DNA from: Leuctra nigra
Lineage: Eukaryota; Arthropoda; Insecta; Plecoptera; Leuctridae
DNA: 64,000 nucleotides
Assembly: GCA_934045905.1 (NCBI GenBank)
Contig: OW203768.1
Span: forward strand, 19,606,770 to 19,670,769
Reading direction: 5' to 3'
This document shows positions 52,308 through 63,990 of the stretch, in pieces. Each line of letters begins with the position of its first letter. The stretch's first letter is position 1. The position numbers and the translations under genes were made by a program. The notes under the pieces are model-generated. The model was not told where the DNA came from. It searched no databases and saw only the letters and a list, made by a program, of their open reading frames with translations.

Positions 52308-53045
52308 ATGAGTTCGAGGCAAGAGAACATCTTGGCCGACTGGGCGAGGAGAATTGTCTCTATTCATGACCGAGAAGCAAGACTGGAGCGGGACAAGCTG
52401 GCGCTGAGGACGATGGAGGAACGAAATCCATACCTGGACGAGGTGAAACGCATCGTGCATCAGGACAACGGGAGTTCCAACATCACCGGCAAGAAGAAGA
52501 AGAGGAAGATGTCCTTGGACTGGGCGTGTCCCAATGCCAAACGATGTTGCATGTACTTGGAGCAGGCCCGGGATGATGCTGTCAAAGAGATCCAGCACCG
52601 ACAGTTGGCAGAGGAAAGCAGCAAGCCACGAACTCGCACCCGATGGGACGTGTGTCCCTCGCCGACGACGAGGTTCCTCGACTCGGCTGCGACGCGTCTG
52701 CAGAAGTTCGCGGTCGCCGCGACGCCACCTGCGACGCCGTTGATCGACGATAAAGCGTTGTTAAAGGCGCTGCTCGCCGACGAGGCTGCCTGGGTTCAGA
52801 AGATCAAAGTCGAGCCGAGGTCTCCGGCTTATGAACACGTTGACGAGGTCATGGCGGCAGAGGGTCAGCACGTCAGGCGTCAGAAGTTCGCCATCGCCCC
52901 GACGCCTCCGTTGGACGCCGATGAAGCTGCCTGGCTTAAGAGGATCAAAGTCGAGCCGAGGTCTCCGGCTAATGAACACGTTGACGAGGTCATGGCGGCA
53001 GAGGGTGAAGTCGGCAGGCGTCTGAAGAAAGAGAGAGTCGACTAG
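52308..53045 (+). CDS. Unrecognised basic, possibly nuclear protein (single exon)
   Basis: ATG at 52308 opens a 245-residue intron-less frame ending TAG at 53043-53045, clearly GC-richer than its surroundings. The frame is open further upstream but without an ATG, so the ATG is chosen. I do not recognise the family. Visible: a helical charged N-terminus (DWARRIVSIHDREARLERDK), a nuclear-localisation-like KKKKRK at 62-67, a Cys pair (RCCMYLEQARDDAVKEIQ), and then two near-identical segments 47 residues apart. The repeated part reads DEAAW..(K/R)IKVEPRSPA.EHVDEVMAAEG; each carries IKVE (166-169 and 213-216), a perfect SUMO-attachment consensus, and is preceded by KFA.A.TPP. The duplication is 141 bp and nearly perfect at DNA level, so it is recent. 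The absence of introns could mean a retrocopy, but no poly-A tail or target duplication is obvious. It has no neighbours within 15 kb on the left. Confidence 0.7.
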   Translation: MSSRQENILADWARRIVSIHDREARLERDKLALRTMEERNPYLDEVKRIVHQDNGSSNITGKKKKRKMSLDWACPNAKRCCMYLEQARDDAVKEIQHRQLAEESSKPRTRTRWDVCPSPTTRFLDSAATRLQKFAVAATPPATPLIDDKALLKALLADEAAWVQKIKVEPRSPAYEHVDEVMAAEGQHVRRQKFAIAPTPPLDADEAAWLKRIKVEPRSPANEHVDEVMAAEGEVGRRLKKERVD

Positions 53046-53446
53046 CAGACAGCCGCCAGCAATTCGCCTCGAGGCTTCTTGGACGGCTGTGGGATGATTT
53101 TTGAACCTGCGTTTAATGTTTTATTAAACTTTTGAAAGATTTAATTAAATCTAATTTTGAAGCAACTTGTGTTTTGTCAGTTTTTATTGGACAATAGTCT
53201 TGAACTTATGTCCTATTAATTAACTTTACTTAAACGGTCGAAATTGAATTCTCTCATAAATTCTGGAACGAATGAATGGCATAAAAGTCTTAAAAGTCGG
53301 TGTCACGAACAGAAAAATAAATTGTCCATAGGAAAATAGTCCAAGAAATCTGTATTTTAAATGTGATGAAAATGAGACAGTACAAGGCTCAAAAAACGGT
53401 TCAAATGATAGTTGACGTCAAACTCCAGCCATACAACAATAATTCA

Positions 53447-53734
53447 TTCATTTTTTGGTCTGGGGCTTAACGTCGCACTGTTCTTCAGCGAGGCTAATGG
53501 CGACGGATGAATGATTATGATGATGATTGGGAGATGATGGTGAAGAGTAGGTGTGGATGGAAGGTGGGAAGGAGGCGGTCGTGGCCTTTTAGTAGGGTAC
53601 TTTCCCAGCATTTGCCTGTCGACTGAGGGAAAATCACGAAAAAAAACCCAGTCAGGAAGGACGGCCGCGGGAATCGAACCCGGGTCTCCGGAATACAAGT
53701 TCAGAGCGTTAACCACTTACCCAACCTGTTCCGT
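53447..53734 (-). mobile_element. Full-length tRNA-derived SINE with 12-bp target duplication
   Basis: On the minus strand: tRNA-like head with A-box region GGTAAGTGGTTAACGC and B-box GGTTCGATTCC. Then a body CCTTCCTGACTGGG, TTTTCCCTCAG, GGCCACGACCGCC, an AATCATCATCAT stretch, and the tail CCGTCGCCATTAGCC ... TTAAGCCCCAGACCAAAAAA. Exact AACAATAATTCA repeats flank it at 53435-53446 and 53735-53746. It is the best copy of the family seen in this window. Confidence 0.92.
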
Positions 53735-53746
53735 AACAATAATTCA

Positions 53747-54775
53747 CGCTGAGAGGGTTGCTGATAACATTGCTGCCTACTTCATCTCCCGCGTTGACGT
53801 TAAACTCCTTTGAATTCAATTCCACATTTTCAGTGAGAATTCTGTAGTTAATCGTGTTCATGCAGATCCTCACTGGCAGTCGAGCAGGCTGTGGATGCAA
53901 GGGAACGACTATTTAGCAAGGCGGTGAGATTGAAATTACCGACTTGGGCGTTTACGCGTTTTATTAGATTTCAGTACCTATTAATTAGTTTCTTGAGAAT
54001 TGGAAGAGGGTTTGGTATAGCGTGTTCGGCTGACACAGATGGTGTGGATGGACTTGGTTCAACTTCTTCACCTCTCTTTTTCTCTACTCGTCAGACAACT
54101 CTGAGCATTGTCAAACATAAACATCAACTCCGGAATTATTTGTACATAATTTGTTCGGAATATTTTTAAATACAGTCACCATAAATTATCTTGAAATCGC
54201 GATATGTGTTTCAAACTTTCATCGACACAATCCCAGTCATGCTCATAATCATTCAATCTCGACCAATCCAACTCTCTCTATAGACTAACACAACGTGTGA
54301 AGGAACATGACACCTCACAATCGAAATAAAAACTGCGTCTCAAGTACTTGATCATAGTCACAAGCTGCAATTACCATCATTAATTAAACCTTCGTAATGA
54401 CACCATTTTACTTACTGATAATTATCTCGAACAATCTTTTACTTTCATTTAAGAGTCTTTCATTTAGTGAATTACAACCGTGACTCTGTTTTATTGATGT
54501 TTCATATGCATGTCTCTTTCAATGTTGTTTTATGTGAGGTAGCGTCGATATAAGTATTTAATATGCATATTATAAATGTGATATTATGCAAAAGCTTAGA
54601 GTTTATGGTTTATATGAAGTATTTTGTTTGCGTTGCACTGATCTTATTGAGATAATGTATAGCTACTATTCCAGCAGAGCATCTCTGAGATTTGAAGTGT
54701 TGCCATAATGATTTCGTAATAGACCGGGATAATTAGGGGATTAAATTGATCAGAAATGTTGAGGTATGGAGGCTT
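53747..54775. other. Intergenic, nothing recognised
   Basis: No supported gene or complete element. Confidence 0.5.
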
Positions 54776-56493
54776 AAGAGGGCTGAGTAGTGAGCGTGGC
54801 CTCGAAGAGTTTTTTAATTGATTTTTATCAATATCTTTTACCAATGCAATTTTTAACGAAATAGGGCTTTGCACGAGTATTTAGAACAGTTCAATGAAAA
54901 TAATTTCATAGTTGGAATAATTTGTTAGTTTTATTTTGTCCAACAGATGTTTAGTGCCATATTTTACTAATTTTCGGGCACTAAACGTCTGTACTCTGTA
55001 GGACACAGTAAATCTAATAAACCATTTCAAGCTATGGAATTATTTTCATTGAACTGTTCTGAATACTCGTACAAAGCCTTATTTGGTTAACAATTACATT
55101 GGGCTCATTCCATTCTACTTCACCCAAAGTCGTTGCGCCTAGAATTTTGATTTTTTTTATATTTTGCACAGTTGTTCCTACATATAAGCTGATATCAAAT
55201 CTCTAGTTTCAGTTCGATTCAAGTCGGCGTACTCAAATTACGTGTAATTAAAGATGGCGCGGACGGGAAAATCTGTGTTTTTAAGCTTCCAGGAGAAATG
55301 CTGCTATTTCTATACTATTCAAGTTAACAGAACGATCTTTACGGCGTTTTGTTCATAAATAATCGGTCTATAATAATTATGTTTCTTACAAGTTTGCTGT
55401 ATATGGAACCCTTCATAATGTAATTTGCCCTCAAACTTTGACTAAAATTCTTAAATTTTTCCAATATTTGAGGCATGATTATGAATAGAAGGGAGTGATG
55501 GTTCAAACACCCAATTTTATTTTAGTTTCACCTTATATGTAAGAATAGATTTACACACTTCATTGTTAGTTTTTATAAATTGTTTTTTACCAAAAAAAAG
55601 TCAAAACCCTAAAAAGTACCATTTTTGGTCCCATTTTCCTCAGGTGGGGGACCAGATAAAAATTTGCGCTCAACGGCAAAATAACCAGCGTTACTTGATG
55701 TATAATTGCTGCAAGTTTGGACTTGTTTTTTTTAACGGGTGTGGAAATGCATTTTCGCACCTGGAAATGCACGTGAAAATGCATTTCTACACCCGTTAAA
55801 AAAACAAGTCCAAACTTGCAGCAATTATACATTAACGCTGGTTATTTTGCCGTTGAGCGCAAATTTTTATCTGGTCCCCCGCCTGAGGAAAATGGGACCA
55901 TAAATGGTACTTTTTAGGGTTTTGACTATTTTTTGGTAAAAAACAATTTATAAAAACTAACAATGAAGTGTGAAAATCTATTCTTACATATAAGGTGAAA
56001 CTAAAATAAAATTGGGTGTTTGAACCATCACTCCCTTCTATTCATAATCATGCCTCAAATATTGGAAAAATTTAAGAATTTTAGTCAAAGTTTGAGGGCA
56101 AATTACATTATGAAGGGTTCTATATACAGCAAAATTGTAAGGTACATAATTATAGACCGATTTTTTATGAACAAAACGCCGTAAAGATTGTTCTGTTAAC
56201 TTGAATAGTATAGAAATGGCAGCATTTCTCCTGGAAGCTTAAAAACACCGATTTTCCCGTCCGCGCCATCTTTAATTACACGTAATTTGAGTACGCCGAC
56301 TTGAATCGAACTGAAACTAGAGATTTGATATCAGCTTAGGTATATGTAGGAACAACTGTGCAAAATATTAAAAAAATCAAAATTCTAGGCGCAACGACTT
56401 TGGGTGAAGTAGAATGGAATGAGCCATTGGTAAAAGATATTGATAAAAATCGATTAAAAAACTCTTCAAGGTCAAACTCACTACCCAGGGAGT
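54776..56493. mobile_element. 1.7-kb palindromic element
   Basis: Outer ends GTAGTGAGCGTGGCCTCGAA and its imperfect inverted partner (TTCAAGGTCAAACTCACTAC). The inner part, about 55103-56430, is two near-identical inverted arms of roughly 660 bp meeting at 55768 within ACGGGTGTGGAAATGC...GCATTTCTACACCCGT. Short relatives are at 57490-57745 and 58880-59110. No protein is encoded; small frames in the two arms mirror each other. Confidence 0.85.
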
Positions 56494-57029
56494 GACAGCG
56501 CCAAACATAAGGTGTGCAAAACCCAAATAATTTTGCATTTTATGCAGTTTCGAATTACTGAATGAACCAATTACATGTTACTTGATATTCCATTATTTCT
56601 TGAAATATTACTGTACTATCGCTATCTTGAGAGAAGGGTAATAAATCAACATAAAAAGGCTCCACTTCGTGCGTGGGAAATAACATCCCAACCTTTCTCA
56701 ATCATGCAACTGCACAACACCCACGTCTTCGATAGGTACTTCATTTGAAATGTAAATGTGGAAGTGTCAGTGTTTTAAATATATGGTTTTGTTTCGGGAA
56801 AAGAACCTACCTCAATCCGAGGAGTGGGACTTGCAATGAGCCAGAACCTTTCTTCGTGGAACAATAAGTAAGCCAGTGGAACTTATCAAAATGTTACTTG
56901 TGTATCTGTCAAATATTTCTAGGAAGCAACACATTCTGCTCCTCAGCTGATTTGCATCTGTTAGAACAGATCTGTGGTAACATGTCGACCTACAGGACGA
57001 TATTTGGGAAATACCGAAGCATTGCACGC

Positions 57030-57195
57030 GGCCGGCCCTCCTGACTGAGGATTTACCATGGTTACCTCAGTCGAGACGCAAAATGTATGGATGGTTCCTT
57101 AGTCACGACTCACGACCGCCTCATTCCAAGCGTCTCTTCACCATCATCGACTGTCATAATCATTGATCCGTCGTCATTAGCATGGTTGCAGTATA
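57030..57195 (+). mobile_element. SINE body fragment
   Basis: CGGCCCTCCTGACTGAGG, GGTTACCTCAGTCGAGACG, CACGACCGCCTCATTCC, AATCATTGATCCGTCGTC, ATTAGC; same family as 53447-53734 without its head. Confidence 0.7.
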
Positions 57196-57489
57196 ACGAA
57201 AATAAAATAAATATATTTTAATATCAACTCCATCGTGATAATATCGGTCATCGAGTGGAGTCGAACCACTGACCTCTGAATTAGTGTATAACAAACGTGG
57301 ACCACAGCAGACAAGCAAAAGTTATAGTTCTAGGATGGCTTGGGCGAAAGAAGCATCGTGGCCTATTAGTTGGGAACTATCCCAGCTCTAAATAATAACT
57401 GATTTAAGAGTACAAGATCTGAAGGGGCCTATCGAGAGAAGGGATAACATAAAAAGATTCCATTTGTTGAAACATTTGGGCATTTTTAC

Positions 57490-57745
57490 AGCTTTGAAGA
57501 GGGCTGAGTAGTGAGCGTGGCCTTGAAGAGTTTTTTAATCGCCATAATTTTACTAATTTTCGGGCACTAAACGTCTGTAGGACAAAATAAAACTAATAAC
57601 TTATTTCAAAATATGAAATTATTTTCATTAAACTGTTCTGAATACGCGTACAAAGCCCTATTTTGTTAATAATTACATTTGGTAAAAGATATTGATAAAA
57701 AAAAAATCGATTAAAAAACTCTTCAAGGTCAAACTACTACCCAGC
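57490..57745. mobile_element. Short MITE related to the large palindrome
   Basis: About 255 bp with ends GGGCTGAGTAGTGAGCGTGG / complement of GGCTGGGTAGTAGTTTGACC, each followed by GAAGAGTTTTTTAATCG. It contains GGGCACTAAACGTCTGTAGG as in the larger element. Confidence 0.75.
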
Positions 57746-58879
57746 CGTCTGAAGTTCCAAGAAGCTCAAACAATCGGTACCTATAGGTACCTGGACTAAA
57801 GCTCAGTTTTGATCATTCTGAATTTAATATTCAAAGGCAGAAGGCCTGAAGTCTATTTTATAGATTTTGCGTTTTATACTCTTGGAATCATGTAATTAAA
57901 AGCTCTATTGCAATTTGTCTGAAGTCAACCATTGCAGCTATGTAATTGAGAGAGAATTACTGTTTTCTGTGCTCTCCTCAAGAATCATTGAAATGAAATG
58001 AACTCCACCCTTCTACCTTTGATGTACAGACGTATAAGGGTTGGGACAGGCTAGGTTGAACCAGTTGAACCCTGTTTAGAATTGCCAGGTATAGGCCTGC
58101 CCATGCTAGCGCGGGTTTAACTTATAACCTGTCACCGACCATAGATCGATCTGTAGGTATACATCGAGAGAAGGGGAATAGAAAAACATAAGTTTCCATT
58201 TGTTGAATATTTCGGCGTTTTTACAGCTTTTACGTCCGACAAAAGTTCAGTTTTGGCACCTTGAAGCTGTAAATCGCGCCATGTTCCCGTCACAACAGAA
58301 CTGTGGGTAACATGAGCAGCGAATCAGGGCCGGGCTGTGCCCATGCTGTGGGGACAACATCGGATACCTTGTACCAGCTTGTACCGGGTGTCACGGGCCC
58401 GGCCAGGCTGATGTATGACATGAGCGACGACATGCGCCGAAACTCCGCCGTCGTCGTCGTCGTCGTCGTCGACAACCTCGTCGACATTTGTTTCTCGACA
58501 CGCACTCGACCCTTCCCACGCAACAGGTCTGTGTTCAACGAGTCGATACGGAAATAGAAGCGCCCTGTCATAATAGAACACCCAGTTACATTTGGTTCGA
58601 TATTGGGAACTAGGATGTTAAATTGGCTATTGGACTAAATTGGCGGCACATCCAATCAGATACCTACTTCCAAATGATTGAAACAGTTGAATTTAATCAA
58701 AAAGTTTTAAAAAATAACTATATTTATATTTTAACAAAAAGGAAACTTTTTGTGACGTTGAATGTCGGATATTTATATCAATATCTGCTGTACTCTCGTA
58801 TAATTTATTTATGAAATAGGGTGTAGGTGTGTTAAAAACTATTCAATCAAAATAATACGGAACGAATAAATTGATATAG
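57746..58879. other. Intergenic with a hairpin repeat and a doubtful exon-like patch
   Basis: Hairpin copy 3 lies at 58041-58142. The GC-rich patch 58300-58560 is open on three frames around a (CGT)n run. On the minus strand a segment between an acceptor-like ACACAG and a donor-like AAG|GTATCC reads MSSLMSYISLAGPVTPGTSW; an isolated exon cannot be excluded. Confidence 0.35.
58041..58142. repeat. Hairpin repeat, family copy 3 (diverged)
   Basis: GGGACAGGCTAGGTTGAACC ... AACCTGTCACCGACC around GAATTGCCAGGTATAGGC; matches 12960-13052 and 43630-43735. Confidence 0.65.
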
Positions 58880-59110
58880 ATCTTAAATGGAACAGTTTAT
58901 TACCTGTTGCTCGTCCTACAGACGTTTAGTGCCTGAAATTTAGAAAAAATATGGCACTAAACGTCTCTAGGACAAAATAAAACTATATTCCAATCTGTGA
59001 AATTATTTTCATTGAACAGTTCTGAAGACTCATACTTAGCCTTATTTTATTAACAATTATACTTGCTAAAATATACTGACAAAAACCGATTAAAAATACT
59101 TCAAGGACAC
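58880..59110. mobile_element. Diverged MITE related to the large palindrome
   Basis: Contains GTCCTACAGACGTTTAGTGCC and its inverted partner, then TTTTCATTGAACAGTTCTGA and GATTAAAAATACTTCAAGG, as in 57490-57745. Confidence 0.6.
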
Positions 59111-59129
59111 GTTATAAAGAATCGATAAG

Positions 59130-59290
59130 GATGGACGGCGGGAAGGATGCGGTCGTGGCCTGGGTCTTAAATTCTTTCCAGAATTTGTCACTCGACTGAG
59201 GGAATTTTCATGAAAAATCCACAGTCAGTAAGAAGGGCCGCAGAAATTGAACCCAGAACCTCCGGGGTCCCCTGAACCAACGTGCTCCCT
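59130..59290 (-). mobile_element. SINE copy
   Basis: Plus strand reads GATGGACGGCGGGAAGGATG, GGTCGTGGCC, CTCGACTGAGGGAATTTTC, GAACCCAGAACCTCCGG; same family, head at the right. Confidence 0.7.
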
Positions 59291-59355
59291 GAATCTCAAA
59301 CAAAACAAAAGTGGTGAGACGCTCGAAAAGTACAAACGATTCATCAGTCTGTCTG

Positions 59356-60892
59356 TCATCAGCACAACATTCTAATGACCATTAGAATCAATCAGGCGGG
59401 AGATTCAAATGCGCCGAACGTTCCACTTGTTTCCGCGTGTAGCGCTGTTTGAGTATTCAGCGCATGACCACGGAGAAGATGTGTTGTTGCTTGTCAAACA
59501 TCGCAGAAGTCGATCCGGGTTGATCAGCTTGTCATCACATTCTCATGACCATTAGAATCAATCAGGCGGGAGATTCAAATGCGCCGAACGTTCCACTTGT
59601 TTCCGCGTGTAGCGCTGTTTGAATATTCCTTGCATGACCGCGGAGAAGATGTGTTGTTGCTTGTCAAACATCGCAGAAGTCGATCCGGGTTGATCAGCTT
59701 GTCATCACATTCTCATGACCATTAGAATCAATCAGGCGGGAGATTCAAATGCGCCGAACGTTCGACTTGTTTCCGCGTGTAGCTGTTTGAGTATTCCTCG
59801 CATGACCGCGGAGAAGATGTGTTGTTGCTTGTCAAACATCGCAGAAGTCGATCCGGGTTGATCAGCTTGTCATCACATTCTCATGACCATTAGAATCAAT
59901 CAGGCGGGAGATTCAAATGCGCCGAACGTTCCACTTGTTTCCGCGTGTAGCGCTGTTTGAGTATTCCTCGCATGACCACGGAGAAGATGTGTTGTTGCTT
60001 GTCAAACATCGCAGAAGTCGATCCGGGTTGATCAGCTTGTCATCACATTCTCATGACCATTAGAATCAATCAGGCGGGAGATTCAAATGCGCCGAACGTT
60101 CCACTTGTTTCCGCGTGTAGCGCTGTTTGAGTATTTAGCGCATGACCGCGGAGAAGATGTGTTGTTGCTTGTCAAACATCGCAGAAGTCGATCCGGGTTG
60201 ATCAGCTTGTCATCACATTCTCATGACCATTAGAATCAATCAGGCGGGAGATTCAAATGCGCCGAACGTTCCACTTGTTTCCGCGTGTAGCGCTGTTTGA
60301 GTATTCAGCGCATGACCACGGAGAAGATGTGTTGTTGCTTGTCAAACATCGCAGAAGTCGATCCGGGTTGATCAGCTTGTCATCACATTCTCATGACCAT
60401 TAGAATCAATCAGGCGGGAGATTCAAATGCGCCGAACGTTCCACTTGTTTCCGCGTGTAGCGCTGTTTGAGTATTCCTCGCATGACCGCGGAGAAGATGT
60501 GTTGTTGCTTGTCAAACATCGCAGAAGTCGATCCGGGTTGATCAGCTTGTCATCACATTCTCATGACCATTAGAATCAATCAGGCGGGAGATTCAAATGC
60601 GCCGAACGTTCCACTTGTTTCCGCGTGTAGCGCTGTTTGAGTATTCCTCGCATGACCGCGGAGAAGATGTGTTGTTGCTTGTCAAACATCGCAGAAGTCG
60701 ATCCGGGTTGATCAGCTTGTCATCACATTCTCATGACCATTAGAATCAATCAGGCGGGAGATTCAAATGCGCCGAACGTTCCACTTGTTTCCGCGTGTAG
60801 CGCTGTTTGAGTATTCCTCGCATGACCGCGGAGAAGATGTGTTGTTGCTTGTCAAACATCGCAGAAGTCGATCCGGGTTGATCAGCTTGTCA
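59356..60892. repeat. 170-bp satellite-like tandem array, about nine copies
   Basis: Monomers of 168-170 bp, each starting near CATCACATTCTCATGACC and containing ATTAGAATCAATCAGGCGGG, GCCGAACGTTCCACTTG and AAGTCGATCCGGGTTGATC. Copies are almost identical and differ mainly at the GTATTCCTCG / GTATTCAGCG junction and one A/G. Copy starts: about 59533, 59703, 59871, 60041, 60211, 60381, 60551 and 60721. The first copy is the most diverged. Confidence 0.93.
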
Positions 60893-62497
60893 ACGTGCAG
60901 CCATCCGAGTTGATCGATGTCTCAAGAGTCAGGTTGTTTCACTGACCACGAGAGAAGGTTCGACTGCTTGTTGAGCTGTTTTGCGTCTAAATAGACTATT
61001 CATTTTGCATGAGATATCTCACATTGTTGCCACCCGACTTGATGCCATAAGATGCCATAAGATTATGTTTTGCCATAAGATTTATACATAGATTGCTATT
61101 CTGCCTGCAATCGAAAATAGGTGTAGAATCGCAACCCTGGACAATTGTGGTATACCTATAGGCTTCCGAGAAATATTTGATATTCAAAGAGGAATCAATC
61201 ACTTTACAAAAATGCATCGATTTGCCTCCATTTAGAAGTTAAATCTGACCCGTCAACGTGCCAACATAATGTCAGTATTTGGGAGAGAACTTCAATTTTT
61301 TGATATAAATGAAAAAAAAGTTTGTGTGAGGATGCTTATAAATCCCACCAATGGACCCTATTTACCTATACTCAAGGCTATTTATGTGGATTATTCCCTT
61401 CATTTGTGGCGTACAGGCAATTTACCAAATGAAGGAAGTGCAAAAGCTACTGTCATCTTTCAATTATGGGCCTCAATTTATCAAATATTTTCAATTACCA
61501 TAGCCAGTTAATTTTGGACTCGGCTACCTTCTTCACTGTAAACATGTGACGTTGTGACCTTTTAAAACGAAATTTGATGCCGTTGACAGCAACATCGATT
61601 ACCCACGAGAGATGCAAACCACTGATGCACACAGATCTGTACATAAATATTAAATGGGCACCATTTATTAATTGTTGTTCTTAAGGTAGAACCACTATAT
61701 CCTCAATGTTTCCGATTTACTTGATATTTTGGTGACTTATTGATAATCATGCAATACACAATCCATGAAAAAAGAAACACTTCTCGTGTCCAGTTTCTGA
61801 GATAAATTGATTTGTCTCCCCCATGTTATCTTACGGCGGAAAAAGAAAATCGTGTCATTTTTAAGCTAAAATGAAGATCTATTTTTTTGTCTCGATAGAT
61901 TTGAGCAAAAAACTTTTTTTATGGTAGACATATGGACATACTATCAGGAAAAATATTGAAAACAATATCAACGTGTGCTATTTTAAAAGTTATATACCAA
62001 ATTCGCAATGATTTTCCTATACCTCCCATGTTAAAGTTTTGTTCATCCTTTGATAACATAAAATTGAAAACTCATTGTTGGACTGGAGTTGCAAACTACA
62101 GGACATTAAATGAGTCTGTTGTACTTAAATATAGTTGAAATGTAGGGAAACGTTTTTTGAACTTGTTATTTCAAGATTTTTTTTGTATATGTCGATCGAT
62201 CGAAAACTCATTGCAAAACGAAAATAAAAGTGTGTACTCGTAACACAAAAAAGTCACCCCAAAACCGGTGCCCCAGCTTCACCGCTAAAATACAGTGTAA
62301 TATTAATTATTGAACAATGAACGTAGGTACCTTTTACACCGCAACTTCGTTCAAAAATGTTCAATATATCAACGGGGTGCGAAAATTCTACCACTCCGAC
62401 AAAAATTACACAGTTATCACATTTGTTTGAGTTTTTGTTATGACCGAGGTTCAACTTTTGATAACCGTAGACGATTTTTAAACAATGCTAAGCGAAA
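60893..62497. other. Intergenic, nothing recognised
   Basis: AT-rich with small unsupported frames. A further GTTGATCGATG-like echo of the satellite monomer end occurs just after the array. Confidence 0.45.
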
Positions 62498-62875
62498 CCG
62501 GAGGACCCGGGTGCGAGAATTTTATGGCAAAGACTTCGTAAATGGGACGTAAATTGACTGTGACAAAAACTCTAATAACTTACTTATTTGTACAAATAGA
62601 ACTCTTATTACATACTGTGTTCTGACAGCTTACATCAGTAAAATGAAGGACAGTGCTCTATTTCGAATTAAAACAAATCGATTTTTTTTTACTCTATAGA
62701 GGGTTTTTACGACCTCAATTTCATCCCAGAACTATCGTAAATGACATTTGAAAACATAATCTAGTTGGATCAACCATTTATTTCACTTCAAAAATGTTAA
62801 AACAGGAATTTCATAAAAAAATATTTTTTCTCTCCCATTTACGAAGTCTTTGCCAGAAAAATATTCGCGACCCGG
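62498..62875. repeat. Inverted repeat around 300 bp
   Basis: GACCCGGGTGCGAGAATTTT with GGCAAAGACTTCGTAAATGG at the left is mirrored by CCATTTACGAAGTCTTTGCC with CGCGACCCGGGTTCG at the right. The right arm runs into a SINE head (GGTTCGAATCC), so one arm may include SINE sequence. Confidence 0.65.
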
Positions 62876-63225
62876 GTTCGAATCCCACTGCCACGTCTTT
62901 CCGTCATGTTTTCTCAGTGTTGGGAAGATTCCCTCCTCCCACATCCTGATCGTCTGGAGCTGGGATGACGCAACACTGGATTAGCATAATGGCCGACACT
63001 GTTGACGCGCAGCTATGTTCTTGTCAGAGGCTGATGCCAGGTACATACGTCATGTCAATCACACATGACGGCTGCGCAGTCGGCGTCGCGCAGGCAGGAT
63101 TGATGATGGTTCACGTGCAGCCGAGGTGTCGGACGCGTTGGTACACGCAGTTGTATGCGCTGTTTTCGTCTGGATCTGCAACTGGGCTAATGGCGACGGA
63201 TGAATGACTATATGATGATTGAATT
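62866..63225. mobile_element. SINE head and separate SINE tail
   Basis: 62866-62960 (+): CCCGGGTTCGAATCCCACTG, then CGTCTTTCCGTCATG and TTCTCAGT. 63180-63225 (-): the tail GCTAATGGCGACGGATGAATG. The GC-rich 200 bases between them are open in frame but not recognised. Confidence 0.55.
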
Positions 63226-63681
63226 CATTTCGGCGTAATGCTATCTTAATAATAATGGCAGTGAAATGAATTCGCTCGCGACGAGATCAAAAAAGATATA
63301 TCATAGGGGGAAAAAAATAAAAACAGTATTCGATCAAATAAGCGATACGTGATGGAGCCACTTCTGATTAACAGGAAACATTTTAGATGCACTTTTTATT
63401 TAGAAGTTCGTGTTTAGATAGGGCAGTGAAAAAGGAGAAACAATTGAAATTTTTATTTAGTTACAAGTTTACTTTTTCAGCCATAACAAACAACTAAAGA
63501 GTCGACAGGACTCGCAGAAAATTTCGATTCCGATGTGAAAAAAATCTTAGAAATGCATGAAAATGCATTAGCTCTGGGTTGTACGTGACATTTGTGACAT
63601 TTAATCGTGTGTTGCATGTTGCATATACTGCTGTGAAGTAAGTTATTTTAATTCAAATATTGAAAATCACAAAAAAACCAT
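63226..63681. other. Intergenic, nothing recognised
   Basis: AT-rich sequence without supported features. Confidence 0.5.
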
Positions 63682-63990
63682 AAAAAGGCGGCCCCTACTT
63701 TTTTCTTAACGGCTTGACCGATTGTTTTCAAAATTTAACAGCATCGAGATAAAGAGATAAATCTGTGCCTCTAGTGATCCAAAAAATAATAAAAAATGTT
63801 TTTTCTCGTTTTGAGGAAGTGCTAACATGGGCAAAATATTAGTCTTTTTGGCACCACTGCCCTGAAAATTCTAAACAAAAAATAACACTTTTGGCCCACT
63901 AGAGGCACAGATTTATTATTTATCTATAATCTGTGAAAATTTGAAGACAATCGGTAAAGCCGCTTAGAAAAAAGTAGGGGCCGCCTTTTT
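63682..63990. mobile_element. MITE with long inverted ends
   Basis: 309 bp with ends AAAAAGGCGGCCCCTACTTT / AAAGTAGGGGCCGCCTTTTT. The inverted similarity continues inward through CCGATTGT / ACAATCGG and TCTGTGCCTCTAGTG / CACTAGAGGCACAGA. Confidence 0.85.

Noticed and set aside
52209..52598. 129-residue minus-strand frame
   Set aside because: Antisense to the single-exon gene at 52308-53045, whose frame is longer and carries duplicated motifs.
55563..55832. 78- and 81-residue frames near the palindrome centre
   Set aside because: The two arms of one palindrome read in opposite directions.
59356..60892. CRISPR-like regular repeats
   Set aside because: Units are 170 bp with no unique spacers; this is a eukaryotic tandem satellite.
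61269..61511. 80-residue plus-strand frame
   Set aside because: No recognisable motif, AT-rich composition like its surroundings, and no splice or neighbour support.
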